Below, piece by piece: positions 52,919 to 61,743 of a DNA stretch of 64,000 bases (position 1 is its first letter; the number at the start of each line of letters is the position of its first letter). The position numbers were made by a program, and so were the translations under genes. Origin of the DNA: JBFJKD01 sp041601945 (GTDB lineage: Bacteria > Pseudomonadota > Gammaproteobacteria > Pseudomonadales > Porticoccaceae); NCBI GenBank assembly GCA_041601945.1, contig JBFIHG010000010.1, positions 5,399 to 69,398 on the forward strand. Reading direction: 5' to 3'. Below the pieces are notes generated by a model. The model saw nothing but the letters and a program-made list of their open reading frames with translations, had not been told where the DNA came from and ran no database searches.

Positions 52919-53872
52919 ATGACGACCGCCGACTGGTTACCGAGCGCGACTGCGGCGACTTTGCGCCGCCGCGCCGCCCTGTTGGCGACTATGCGACATT
53001 TTTTTGAGCAGCGTGACGTATTGGAAGTCGACGTGCCATTACTCGGTGTCACCGGCGTTACGGAATTTAATATCCAGGGTCTGAGCACTATTGCCAACGG
53101 TCGCACCGCCTACCTGCAAACATCTCCCGAATACTATATGAAGCGCCTGTTGGCTTCCGGGCTGGGGGCGATCTATAACCTGGGTAAAGTGTTTCGCGAT
53201 GGCGAGCAGGGTCATCGGCATCGCACCGAATTTACGTTGTTGGAGTGGTATCGGCCGGGTTGGGACGAGCATCAGTTAATGGCGGAGGTCGCCCAACTGC
53301 TGGTGGCGGCGGGGTTTGCGCAGGCAGCGACGCCCGACACGCACCGCTATGGCTATTTATTCACAAGTGTCACCGGTTGCGATCCCCATCGCGCCGCCCT
53401 CCCGCAACTACAGCAACTTGCGACACAGTACGCTGGGGATAATTGGGCGCAGGCGGAACGCAGCGTGTGTCTGGATTTGATTTTTAGCCTGGCGGTAGAG
53501 CCACAATTGCCGAAGGGGCTGGTTTTCGTGCACGACTACCCAGCTTGCCAATGTGCGCTGGCGACGCTGGGTGAAGACCAGAGTGGCAATCTGATTGCGC
53601 GCCGTTTCGAGGCGTTTGTCGATGGTGCCGAGTTGGCCAATGGATATTTCGAACTGACCGACCCGGTGGAGCAGCGCCGTCGTTTCGATGCAGACAACCG
53701 ACTGCGTCAGGCGCACCAGTTACCGGTCGTGACACCAGACGAGAATCTGTTGGCAGCTCTGGCGGTGGGCTTGCCGGTCAGCGCGGGCGTTGCCCTTGGG
53801 GTCGATCGACTGTTGATGGCACTCCTTAGTCTGGAGCGAATACAACAGGCTGTGCCCTTTAGCGATATCTAA
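52919..53872 (+). CDS. epmA: EF-P-lysine lysyltransferase
   Basis: This 317-residue class II lysyl-tRNA synthetase-like ligase (PoxA/GenX/YjeA) attaches beta-lysine to EF-P. It lacks the tRNA anticodon-binding domain. Motif 2 is KVFRDGEQGHRHRTEFTLLEWYR near 95-117, and motif 3 is GVALGVDRLLM near 295. The ATG follows AGGAAGG. Its presence with epmB and a Lys34-type EF-P shows the beta-lysine pathway, not rhamnosylation or deoxyhypusine. Confidence 0.95.
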   Translation: MTTADWLPSATAATLRRRAALLATMRHFFEQRDVLEVDVPLLGVTGVTEFNIQGLSTIANGRTAYLQTSPEYYMKRLLASGLGAIYNLGKVFRDGEQGHRHRTEFTLLEWYRPGWDEHQLMAEVAQLLVAAGFAQAATPDTHRYGYLFTSVTGCDPHRAALPQLQQLATQYAGDNWAQAERSVCLDLIFSLAVEPQLPKGLVFVHDYPACQCALATLGEDQSGNLIARRFEAFVDGAELANGYFELTDPVEQRRRFDADNRLRQAHQLPVVTPDENLLAALAVGLPVSAGVALGVDRLLMALLSLERIQQAVPFSDI

Positions 53873-53925
53873 GCGGGTTTGCGTTTTTACCACGTTGACC
53901 ACAACTGGATGTGGGTCCGTTAGCG

Positions 53926-54735
53926 CTAATCGCAACCACAGCCTTCCAGGCCGTGATCCATTTTTTCAGCGGGGTCTTCGATATGGGTAGTGCCGACCAC
54001 TTTGGCCGGCACCCCGGCGACAATGGCGTGGGCCGGAACATCCTTAAGCACTACACTGGCGGCCGCGATTTTCGCGCCTTCGCCGATTTCAATGTTGCCA
54101 AGAATTTTCGCGCCGGGGCCGATCAGGACGCCGCGACGAATTTTTGGGTGCCGATCCCCCGTGTCCTTGCCGGTACCGCCGAGGGTGACCGATTGCATCA
54201 TGGAGACGCAATCCTCAATGACCGCCGTTTCGCCGACTACAATCCCGCTGGCGTGGTCAAACATAACGCCTTTGCCAATGCGTGCGGCGGGGTGAATATC
54301 GACGCCAAACACGACGGAAATGCGATTTTGCAATACCAGCGCCAGGGGACGCCGCCCGTGGTGCCACAACCAGTGGGCGACCCGATAGCCGGCCAGCGCG
54401 TGCAGGCCTTTGTAATATAAAAAAGGCGTCGAAAAACTGTCGCAGGCGGAATCCCGCTCGTAAGTAGCGATAATGTCGCAGCGCACGCTGTCGATAATGG
54501 CTGGATCAGCGGCACAGGCTTCGTCAAACACCTCGCGCAACAACAACGACGGGGTGACGTCGCTGTGCAGCTTGTTGGCCAGATGAAAGCTCAGCGCTGC
54601 CGCGAGCGTCTTGTGGTTGAGGATGGTGGCGTGCAAAAAGCTGGCGAGCACCGGCTCCTGAGTCGAGGTTGCGCTTACCTCGTCGTATATCTGCTGCCAC
54701 AGCGTCTCATTGCAAAGCTGGGTTTTTTTGTCCAT
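53926..54735 (-). CDS. cysE: Serine O-acetyltransferase
   Basis: This hexapeptide-repeat acetyltransferase makes O-acetylserine for cysteine synthesis. The 269 residues align with E. coli CysE: N-terminal PVLASFLHATILNHKTL, then VFGVDIHPAARIGKGVMFDHASGIVVGE and repeats such as PKIRRGVLIGPGAKILGNIEIG. The C-terminus is short with a GCGCD end. The start chosen is 54735, 7 bp after the comF stop, so comF and cysE form one transcript. Confidence 0.93.
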   Translation of the reverse strand: MDKKTQLCNETLWQQIYDEVSATSTQEPVLASFLHATILNHKTLAAALSFHLANKLHSDVTPSLLLREVFDEACAADPAIIDSVRCDIIATYERDSACDSFSTPFLYYKGLHALAGYRVAHWLWHHGRRPLALVLQNRISVVFGVDIHPAARIGKGVMFDHASGIVVGETAVIEDCVSMMQSVTLGGTGKDTGDRHPKIRRGVLIGPGAKILGNIEIGEGAKIAAASVVLKDVPAHAIVAGVPAKVVGTTHIEDPAEKMDHGLEGCGCD

Positions 54736-54742
54736 GGGTCTA

Positions 54743-55471
54743 TTATTGACGCGCACTGTGTAATTTGCCAGTGGTGCGGGCGATTGCCCACACTTCGACT
54801 TCTTTAGCGCCAGCGGCCAGTAATGCGCGGGCCAGGGAGTTTGCGGTACTGCCGGTGGTGATCACGTCGTCGACAATGGCGACCTGTTGACCGCTAAAAT
54901 CAGCTGGGATGGAAAAAGCGCTGCGTACATTACGTCGCCGCTGATGGCGCGACAGGTTTTGTTGTGGGGGTGTATTTATGACACGCCGTACGCCATGCAT
55001 CTGGCAGGGGAGAGCGAATTCTTTGGCGATGATCCGCGCCAGTTCCACGGACTGATTGAATCCGCGGGACCAGCGACGGCCGGGGTGCAATGGCATGGGA
55101 ATGATGCAGGTGGGGAGCAACCAGTCCGCAGCGCGGGACTGGCGTGCTCGCAATGTGTAAAGGTAGTTGCAAAATAGTTGACCAAGTACCCGACCACTTG
55201 CGAGATCCGCATCGTATTTGAAACGCTTAATCAGTGTATCCAGCGGCATGGCATAACTAAAGGGTACCAGCGCTCGGGAGAATAGCGGCGGCGTGTGCAG
55301 GCACTGGCCACAAATGCCCGTCGTGGGCAGGGGTAGTGCGCAGTGCACGCAAGCATTGGAAATGTGCGGCAGATCCTGCGCACAGCCCAAACACAGATCC
55401 CTGGCACAGGCGCTGTTGCCGCCGCACAGCACACAGCGACCCGGAAACAGTCGAAAGCTAAACGGGGGCAT
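54743..55471 (-). CDS. comF: ComF family phosphoribosyltransferase-like protein
   Basis: This 242-residue protein has an N-terminal zinc-finger region (CVLCGG, CLGC, CVHC, CGQC) and a phosphoribosyltransferase fold with a PRPP-loop VAIVDDVITTGSTANSL near 195. GFNQSVELA and the basic stretch with NLSRHQRRRNVR are family signatures. It is linked to DNA uptake (ComF). The ATG at 55471 places its start clear of the divergent bioB control region; the frame continues upstream to 55600. A bioB neighbour is common in this class. Confidence 0.9.
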   Translation of the reverse strand: MPPFSFRLFPGRCVLCGGNSACARDLCLGCAQDLPHISNACVHCALPLPTTGICGQCLHTPPLFSRALVPFSYAMPLDTLIKRFKYDADLASGRVLGQLFCNYLYTLRARQSRAADWLLPTCIIPMPLHPGRRWSRGFNQSVELARIIAKEFALPCQMHGVRRVINTPPQQNLSRHQRRRNVRSAFSIPADFSGQQVAIVDDVITTGSTANSLARALLAAGAKEVEVWAIARTTGKLHSARQ

Positions 55472-55539
55472 CCTTGCTCCTTTCCTTGTGCCTTGAGCGC
55501 TACGGTTAACCCAATACCGCAAGCCCGGACGTCGATATC

Positions 55540-55572
55540 TAGTTAACCGTGCGGCGAGTTTTAGGTTGACAG
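55540..55572 (+). promoter_or_regulatory. BirA-type biotin operator upstream of bioB
   Basis: TAGTTAACC, 15 nt, GGTTGACAG matches the biotin repressor consensus TTGTAAACC-N14/15-GGTTTACAA in 7 of 9 positions per arm. It lies 57 bp before the bioB ATG and between divergent comF and bioB. Confidence 0.8.
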
Positions 55573-55628
55573 TGTTTTCGCCTGCATTATCATGGCTCAC
55601 TGGTTTTTATCTGGCAACTGGATTGATT

Positions 55629-56672
55629 ATGCATACCGTCCGTCACGACTGGTCCAAAAACGAAGTATTAACCCTGTTGCAACAACCGTTCAGCGACCTG
55701 ATGTTTCAGGCGCAGAGCGTGCATCGGGTCCATTTCGATCCCAATCAGGTACAGGTCAGTACCCTGCTCTCGATTAAAACTGGGGCCTGCCCGGAAGATT
55801 GTAAATACTGTCCGCAGAGCGGCCACTACAACACCGGGCTGGAAAAAGAAAAATTGCTGGAACTGGAACAGGTGATCGCCGCAGCGCGGGCCGCCAAACA
55901 CAGCGGTGCGACGCGGTTCTGCATGGGCGCGGCGTGGCGCTCGCCACGGGACAAAGATATGCCCCATGTGATCGGCATGGTGCAGGAGGTCAAGGGGTTG
56001 GGGCTCGAGACGTGCATGACTCTCGGTATGTTGAGTGCCGCGCAAGCCGCAGCGCTGGCAGACGCCGGGCTGGATTATTACAACCACAATCTGGATACAT
56101 CTCCGGAATACTATGGCGAAATTATTACGACGCGCACCTACCAGGACCGACTGACGACCCTGGAAAACGTGCGCAGCGCCGGCATGAAAGTATGTTGCGG
56201 TGGCATTGTCGGCATGGGCGAGGCACTCGAAGATCGCGCCGGATTATTGATGCAACTGGCCAATCTGCCGGAACATCCTGAATCCGTGCCGATCAATATG
56301 CTGGTCAAGGTCGAGGGCACGCCGCTGGAAACACAGGACGACCTCGACCCCTTTGATTTCATTCGCACCGTTGCCGTTGCGCGCATATTGATGCCGGCCT
56401 CCCATGTACGTTTGTCCGCCGGGCGCGAAGCTATGAATGAGCAGATGCAGGCATTGACGTTCCTGGCGGGGGCCAACTCTATTTTTTACGGGGAAAAATT
56501 ACTGACCACGGGCAATCCCGGGGCCAATAAGGATCGGCAGTTATTTGCGCGTCTGGGTATCACCCCAGAGGAAACCTCCGCAGTCCACGATGACGGGGAG
56601 GTCGCGGGAGCGTTGCACGATCAGGTCCAGAGTGCCGCTACGGCCCATTTGTTTTATAACGCCGCCCATTAA
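55629..56672 (+). CDS. bioB: Biotin synthase
   Basis: This radical SAM enzyme inserts sulfur into dethiobiotin. The 347 residues have the cluster motif CPEDCKYC (Cys54, Cys58, Cys61), then YYNHNLDTSPEYY near 150 and RLSAGREAMNEQMQAL near 255. The ATG at 55629 gives the canonical start; the frame opens at 55566 within the operator. bioF follows after 3 bp. BirA-type control is expected. Confidence 0.96.
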   Translation: MHTVRHDWSKNEVLTLLQQPFSDLMFQAQSVHRVHFDPNQVQVSTLLSIKTGACPEDCKYCPQSGHYNTGLEKEKLLELEQVIAAARAAKHSGATRFCMGAAWRSPRDKDMPHVIGMVQEVKGLGLETCMTLGMLSAAQAAALADAGLDYYNHNLDTSPEYYGEIITTRTYQDRLTTLENVRSAGMKVCCGGIVGMGEALEDRAGLLMQLANLPEHPESVPINMLVKVEGTPLETQDDLDPFDFIRTVAVARILMPASHVRLSAGREAMNEQMQALTFLAGANSIFYGEKLLTTGNPGANKDRQLFARLGITPEETSAVHDDGEVAGALHDQVQSAATAHLFYNAAH

Positions 56673-56675
56673 ACC

Positions 56676-57845
56676 ATGAGCGTCCTCGACCGGGAGCTGG
56701 AAGCGGGGCTCGCGGCGCGGCGCGCTGCGGGGCTGTACCGCCACCGCTTAACTCTCGATTCGCCCCAGGGCAGGCTGGTCAGAACGGGGTCCACCACCTA
56801 TGTGGCATTCAGTAGCAACGACTATCTCGGATTAGCCAATCACCCAGCGGTTATCAGCGCGTTTCAGGCGGCGGTAAACCAGTACGGGGCAGGTAGTGGC
56901 GCGTCCCATTTGATCAGTGGCCACAGCCGCGAGCACCACGCGCTGGAGGAGGAGCTCGCTGCCTTTACTGGCAGGCCCCGAGCGTTGCTGTTTTCCACCG
57001 GGTACATGGCCAACCTCGGCACCATCGGTGCGCTGGTGGGAACGGGTGATCGAGTATTGCAGGATCGCCTCAATCACGCCTCGTTACTGGATGGCGGTTT
57101 TCTGTGCAAAGGTGATTTCGAGCGCTACCCCCATGGTGATCTGACCGCACTGCGCAAGCTGTTAACGGCGCGGCAGGGTGGGCGGCAACTGATTGCAACG
57201 GACGGCGTGTTTAGTATGGATGGCGACCTGGCGTCGCTGCCGGAGCTGACCGAGCTTGCCGCCGACACTGGGGCCTGGTTAATGGTCGACGATGCCCACG
57301 GGTTTGGTGTGCTGGGGAAAAACGGCGGCGGCGTTGCGGAGCATTTTGCGCTGGACAGCGCGCGCCTGCCAATCCTGATGGGCACTCTGGGTAAAGCGCT
57401 GGGATCATTTGGTGCGTTTGTGGCCGGTAGCGAGCCGCTAATCGAAACCCTGATTCAATTCAGTCGCACCTATATATATACCACCGCGCTGCCCCCAGCG
57501 GTGGCGGCGGCCAGCCGCGCCAGTCTGAAGCTGGTACAAACCGAGACCTGGCGCAGAGAAAGATTGCAGTATCTTATCGCCCGGTTTCAGCGCGGCGCGC
57601 AGCAATTGTCTTTGCCACTTTTACCTTCCATTACACCCATTCAGCCGGTCGTGATCGGCGCCGATACGAAAGTTGTCGCGGTCGGCGCCGCGTTGCGCGC
57701 GGCGGGCTATTGGGTGGGCGCGATTCGTCCGCCCACCGTACCCAGAGGTGGCGCCCGATTGCGCGTGACGATAAATGCCGAACACAGCGATAGCGACATC
57801 GATGGTTTGCTGGCGGCACTGGATACCGCTCTACGGTGCTGCTGA
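56676..57845 (+). CDS. bioF: 8-amino-7-oxononanoate synthase
   Basis: This PLP enzyme condenses pimeloyl-ACP/CoA with alanine in biotin synthesis. The 389 residues show YVAFSSNDYLGLA near 42, GSGASHLISGHS near 73, DDAHGFGVLG near 206 and the PLP lysine segment GTLGKALGSFGAF near 236. Its stop overlaps the bioD start (TGATG), so no gene lies between. Usually bioH and bioC occupy this place in pseudomonads. Confidence 0.95.
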   Translation: MSVLDRELEAGLAARRAAGLYRHRLTLDSPQGRLVRTGSTTYVAFSSNDYLGLANHPAVISAFQAAVNQYGAGSGASHLISGHSREHHALEEELAAFTGRPRALLFSTGYMANLGTIGALVGTGDRVLQDRLNHASLLDGGFLCKGDFERYPHGDLTALRKLLTARQGGRQLIATDGVFSMDGDLASLPELTELAADTGAWLMVDDAHGFGVLGKNGGGVAEHFALDSARLPILMGTLGKALGSFGAFVAGSEPLIETLIQFSRTYIYTTALPPAVAAASRASLKLVQTETWRRERLQYLIARFQRGAQQLSLPLLPSITPIQPVVIGADTKVVAVGAALRAAGYWVGAIRPPTVPRGGARLRVTINAEHSDSDIDGLLAALDTALRCC

Positions 57846-58525
57846 TGGCGGCAACGTATTTTATAACCGGTACCGATACCGGTGTAGGTAAAACACTTAT
57901 TGCGGCGGGGTTGCTACACGCCGCCAATGGGCGCGGCTTGAGCACAGCGGCGGCCAAGCCGGTGGCGGCGGGTTGCGAAGAAGGCGTGGATGGGTTGCGC
58001 AATGACGACGCGTTGCTTTTACAACGCACTGCATCAATTAAACTGCCCTATCCTTTAATTAATCCGGTGGCGCTCCGGGAGCCGATCGCGCCGCATATTG
58101 CGGCTGCAGAAACCGGCATTGAACTGGGCGCGGCGGCACTGGCGGCGGCGGGTCGCCAGGTAATGGATTGCGGTGCAGACCTGACGGTGATCGAAGGGGC
58201 GGGTGGCTGGCGGGTGCCCCTCAACGCTACACAAATGTTCGCGGACATCCCTAAACTTCTCGATATCCCGGTGATCGTCGTGGTTGCCATGCGACTCGGA
58301 TGCATCAATCACGCTTTGCTCACCATGGAAGCCATCAGGCGCGATGGACTGGTGATTGCCGGATGGGTCGCTAACAGTGTGCAGCCGGACATGGCCCGCC
58401 ATCGCGAAAATCTCGCAACCCTGTGCGCCCGGGTACCGTATCCGCTACTCGGAGTGGTACCGTTTTTAGATTGCGCAGCGCCCGAAGGCGTGGCTGAACA
58501 CCTGAATATTGCCCCGCTTTTTTGA
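57845..58525 (+). CDS. bioD: Dethiobiotin synthetase
   Basis: This ATP-dependent ureido-ring-forming enzyme has 226 residues. The P-loop is GTDTGVGKT near 9-17, AKPVAAGCEEGVDG follows near 38-51, and EGAGGWRVPL near 118-127. The ATG overlaps the bioF stop by one nucleotide. It is the last gene of the bioBFD unit. Confidence 0.94.
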   Translation: MAATYFITGTDTGVGKTLIAAGLLHAANGRGLSTAAAKPVAAGCEEGVDGLRNDDALLLQRTASIKLPYPLINPVALREPIAPHIAAAETGIELGAAALAAAGRQVMDCGADLTVIEGAGGWRVPLNATQMFADIPKLLDIPVIVVVAMRLGCINHALLTMEAIRRDGLVIAGWVANSVQPDMARHRENLATLCARVPYPLLGVVPFLDCAAPEGVAEHLNIAPLF

Positions 58526-58617
58526 CCCCAGAGTCATACAAAATGAGTACCGTCCCTGTATTTTGACTTTTGGGAGGCATAGACTCGCCTGTCACCGAAA
58601 CCTGTGGATATCTGGAT

Positions 58618-60417
58618 ATGCCCGCCTACAAAGCACCTGTGCGCGACATGGCGTTTGTGCGCAATGAAGTGTTTGATTTTCACAAACACTGGCAAACGTT
58701 ACCCGACTGTGCCGACGCGACGCCCGATGTCATGGCTGCGGTGGTCGAGGCGGTCGCTACCTTTAGCGAAAATGTGCTGGCGCCGCTCAATCGTAGCGGT
58801 GATGAGGAGGGCTGCACCTGGACCGAAGAGGGCGTACGAGCGCCCTCGGGGTTTAAAGCGGCTTACCAGCAGTACGTTGCCGACGGATGGCCTGGCCTGA
58901 CCGGTCAACCTGAGTACGGCGGGCAGGGCTTTCCGCCGTCCGTGGAAAATATTGTCACTGAATTTACCGGAGCGGCGAACTGGGCCTGGGATATGTATTC
59001 GGGTTTGACCAAAGGTGCCCGGGCCACCATTACTGCTCACGGGAGCCCCGAACAGCGGGGGACGTATTTGCCCAGGCTGGTATCTGGCGAGTGGTCGGCG
59101 ACTATGTGCCTGACCGAGGCGCACTGCGGCACGGATCTGGGCATGCTGCGCACCAGAGCCGAACCGGCGGCGGATGGCAGTTATCGCATTACCGGCACCA
59201 AGATATTTATCTCGTCGGGGGATCACGATGTGTCCGGCAACATCGTGCACATTGTGCTGGCCAGATTGCCGGATTCACCTGCGGGCACCAAGGGTATTTC
59301 CCTGTTTATCGTACCCAAATTTCTACCGGCGCCGGACGGCAGTGCTGGCGAAGCTAATGGAGTCAGCTGCGGTTCTATCGAGCACAAAATGGGCCTGCAT
59401 GGCAACGCAACCTGCGTGTTGAACTTCGATAACGCCCGCGGTTTTTTGCTGGGGGAAGTGAATCGCGGATTGAACTGCATGTTTACGTTTATGAATGTGG
59501 CGCGCATCGGCACAGCCATGCAGGGCGTAGTTAACGCCGAGCTGGCATTACAGGGAGCGGTGGCATACGCCCGCGAACGCCTGCAAATGCGTTCTCTGAG
59601 CGGCCCGAAAAATCCCCATGGCCCGGCCGATCCTATTATTGTGCACCCCGACGTGCGCCGCATGTTGCTCACCATTAAAGCGTTTGCGGAGGGCAATCGG
59701 CTGTTGATTCATTATCTGTCCCACGAGGTGGATATCACCCATCTGTCGGCGGACGCAGCAGAGCGTGAGCAGGCCGAACGGTTTCTCGCACTGATGACGC
59801 CCATTGCCAAGGGGTTCTGCACGGAAACTGGGGTGGAGAGCGCCAGCCTTGGCGTGCAGGTATTCGGCGGTCACGGTTATGTGCGGGAGTGGGGCATGGA
59901 ACAGAACCTGCGCGATGCGCGCATTTCGACCATATACGAGGGAACCAGCGGGATTCAGGCCCTCGATCTGTTGGGTCGTAAAGTCCTCGGCACCCAGGGT
60001 AAAGCCCTGGGGCTGATTACCGGCCGCATTCGTGATTACTGTGAGATACACGCCGATAACCGCGCGTTGGCCGAGTTTATTCGCCCCTTGCGGGAGCTTG
60101 CCGACGAATGGGAGCAACTGACCCGGGACATCGGCTTTAAGGCGTTACAGGATCCGGAGGAGGTGGGCGCGGCCTCTTTTGACTACCTGATGTATGCGGG
60201 CTATGTATCGTTGGCGCTGATGTGGGCGATGGCGGCCGAGACGGCCGACCGACAACTCAGAGCTGGTAGTAGCGAAAGTGCGTTTTATAACGGGAAATTA
60301 GCCACGGCACGCTTCTATTACGCTAAACTGCTGCCCAGAACACGCAGCCTGGTCGCAACCATCAAAGCGGGTGCGGAACCTCTGATGGATATCGCGGAGG
60401 ACAGTTTTATTGCGTGA
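58618..60417 (+). CDS. Long acyl-CoA dehydrogenase with C-terminal extension
   Basis: This 599-residue FAD-dependent acyl-CoA dehydrogenase is of the longer type (usual 380). Core motifs are MCLTEAHCGTDLGMLRTRA near 162, KIFISSGDHDV, QVFGGHGYVREWGMEQNLRD near 418, and ISTIYEGTSGIQALDL. About 130 extra residues close the protein (PF12806-like extension). Such proteins serve beta-oxidation, and some (DmdC) act on methylmercaptopropionyl-CoA. The ATG at 58618 is used, the frame opening at 58570. A DUF3094 gene follows by 20 bp, a neighbourhood I recall from Pseudomonas. Confidence 0.88.
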   Translation: MPAYKAPVRDMAFVRNEVFDFHKHWQTLPDCADATPDVMAAVVEAVATFSENVLAPLNRSGDEEGCTWTEEGVRAPSGFKAAYQQYVADGWPGLTGQPEYGGQGFPPSVENIVTEFTGAANWAWDMYSGLTKGARATITAHGSPEQRGTYLPRLVSGEWSATMCLTEAHCGTDLGMLRTRAEPAADGSYRITGTKIFISSGDHDVSGNIVHIVLARLPDSPAGTKGISLFIVPKFLPAPDGSAGEANGVSCGSIEHKMGLHGNATCVLNFDNARGFLLGEVNRGLNCMFTFMNVARIGTAMQGVVNAELALQGAVAYARERLQMRSLSGPKNPHGPADPIIVHPDVRRMLLTIKAFAEGNRLLIHYLSHEVDITHLSADAAEREQAERFLALMTPIAKGFCTETGVESASLGVQVFGGHGYVREWGMEQNLRDARISTIYEGTSGIQALDLLGRKVLGTQGKALGLITGRIRDYCEIHADNRALAEFIRPLRELADEWEQLTRDIGFKALQDPEEVGAASFDYLMYAGYVSLALMWAMAAETADRQLRAGSSESAFYNGKLATARFYYAKLLPRTRSLVATIKAGAEPLMDIAEDSFIA

Positions 60418-60437
60418 CCTGACCACGAGAGAACTGT

Positions 60438-60623
60438 ATGCAAAAGCCGAATAAATTATCCGAAGAAGACATGGCGCGGGTGCGCGAATATCTGGCAACG
60501 CCTGTGCATAGTGTGGAACGCCAGCCATTTCGTCCGTTGCGCCTGTTGCTGGTGTTGTGGGTGGTAGTCAGTATTGTGGGTGGCCTCGCCTACCTCTTCG
60601 CCTGGATGAAGGGCGTGGTTTAG
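60438..60623 (+). CDS. DUF3094 family single-span membrane protein
   Basis: This 61-residue protein has a soluble N-terminus (KLSEEDMARVREYLATPVHSVERQPF) and one transmembrane helix (LLLVLWVVVSIVGGLAYLFA). GAGAGA precedes the ATG. It matches the small DUF3094 family, usually downstream of an acyl-CoA dehydrogenase gene. Function unknown. Confidence 0.82.
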   Translation: MQKPNKLSEEDMARVREYLATPVHSVERQPFRPLRLLLVLWVVVSIVGGLAYLFAWMKGVV

Positions 60624-60851
60624 CGTAATTGAAAAAACTCTCCGACACTCTTACCTTACGAATGTTTAGTGAATGAACCCACGAACGGTCGAGTCTTCCG
60701 GCTACTAAGGCGTGCTGTGCAGGCTTGCGCCCGCTGCCTTTTTGCCGGCAGCACTATTCCAGTTCTCAGACTTACAAACGCCGGGCCAGCGCCGAGAGCT
60801 TGTCTTCCCCCCGTCATTGTCTTCTACCCGCCTTTTGCAGATATAAACCTA

Positions 60852-60875
60852 ATCGGGTTAAAATTCATCGGGTTA
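60852..60875 (+). repeat. ATCGGGTTA direct repeat upstream of the NlpC/P60 gene
   Basis: Exact copies at 60852-60860 and 60867-60875 lie 15 bp apart, 33 bp before the ATG at 60908. They may be a binding site for a regulator. The rest of this 284-bp gap shows only a GTGCTG/CAGCAC inverted pair around 60713-60755. Confidence 0.4.
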
Positions 60876-60907
60876 CTTCAGTCAAAGACCAGGTGGGCGG
60901 CGGCGCG

Positions 60908-61390
60908 ATGAGAAATTTTTTGATAATAGGGGTGTTATTGTTGCACGGCTGTACGCACCAGCATGCTCCCAGTGTGCAAGCCATCCCCACGCAGCAGGCA
61001 CCGGTCGTCGATACCTACGCTGAAATTTACGCCAAGCTGGAGGAAGCCCACCGGAACTGGCAGGGAGTTCCTTACCGCTACGGTGGTTTGACGAAAGCCG
61101 GTGTCGATTGCTCGGGATTTGTGTTGCTGACGTTTCGCGAGCAGTTTGGTCTACCGCTGCCGCGTACCGCCCAGGCGCAGGCGCGCATAGGCCAGCCGGT
61201 AGCCATGGATGATATTCAACCGGGGGACCTGGTGTTTTTCAAAACCAACCCGTCGGTTAACCATGTAGGTATCGCCATGGGGGACAACAAGTTTCTGCAC
61301 GCGTCTACCAAAAAGGGCATAAAAATCTCCAGTTTGACTAACAGGTACTGGGCGGCTCGCTATTGGAAAGCCGTCAGGCTGCCCACCTGA
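60908..61390 (+). CDS. NlpC/P60 family lipoprotein (cell wall endopeptidase)
   Basis: This 160-residue lipoprotein (signal with LLLHGC lipobox) has an NlpC/P60 domain. The nucleophile is in GVDCSGFV near 60-67, the catalytic His in NHVGIAMG near 114-121, and the third polar residue in FLHAS. It should cut peptide stems of peptidoglycan in the periplasm, like Spr/MepS. The ATG at 60908 is chosen because the lipobox then sits at the correct distance; the frame opens earlier at 60725. Confidence 0.9.
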   Translation: MRNFLIIGVLLLHGCTHQHAPSVQAIPTQQAPVVDTYAEIYAKLEEAHRNWQGVPYRYGGLTKAGVDCSGFVLLTFREQFGLPLPRTAQAQARIGQPVAMDDIQPGDLVFFKTNPSVNHVGIAMGDNKFLHASTKKGIKISSLTNRYWAARYWKAVRLPT

Positions 61391-61743
61391 GGGATCGATA
61401 AATACGCGATTTTTGTGGGAACTCCGGTAGGCATTGCGTAAGCGCATGCGGCCGAGGTTTTCTGGTCATATCCCTCCACCGTTGCTGAACAGTCTGTATG
61501 CATCTCGCAAGTTGTAGGCCCGTTACGTAAGCCCCATGGTTTACCGTCCAAACCATTACCGCTACAATTTGCCGCCGCCCGCTCCAGACCACCTGATCCA
61601 CGCAGGGAGTCCCGTCAGGGAGCTTGCCTGGAATAGCTTCATTGGCAATCGTATGTACCAGGCAGCGATTCTATCTGCTACAACCCGCCGTCCACATGGC
61701 GTCATTGGCAACGCCTAATGCAATTGAACACAGGCATCGAAAT
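61391..61743. other. Intergenic region with TCATTGGCAA direct repeat
   Basis: There is no convincing gene. TCATTGGCAA occurs at 61639-61648 and 61702-61711, 63 bp apart, and a TTACGTAA palindrome lies near 61523. These may belong to the promoter of the acyl-CoA dehydrogenase operon. Confidence 0.4.
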
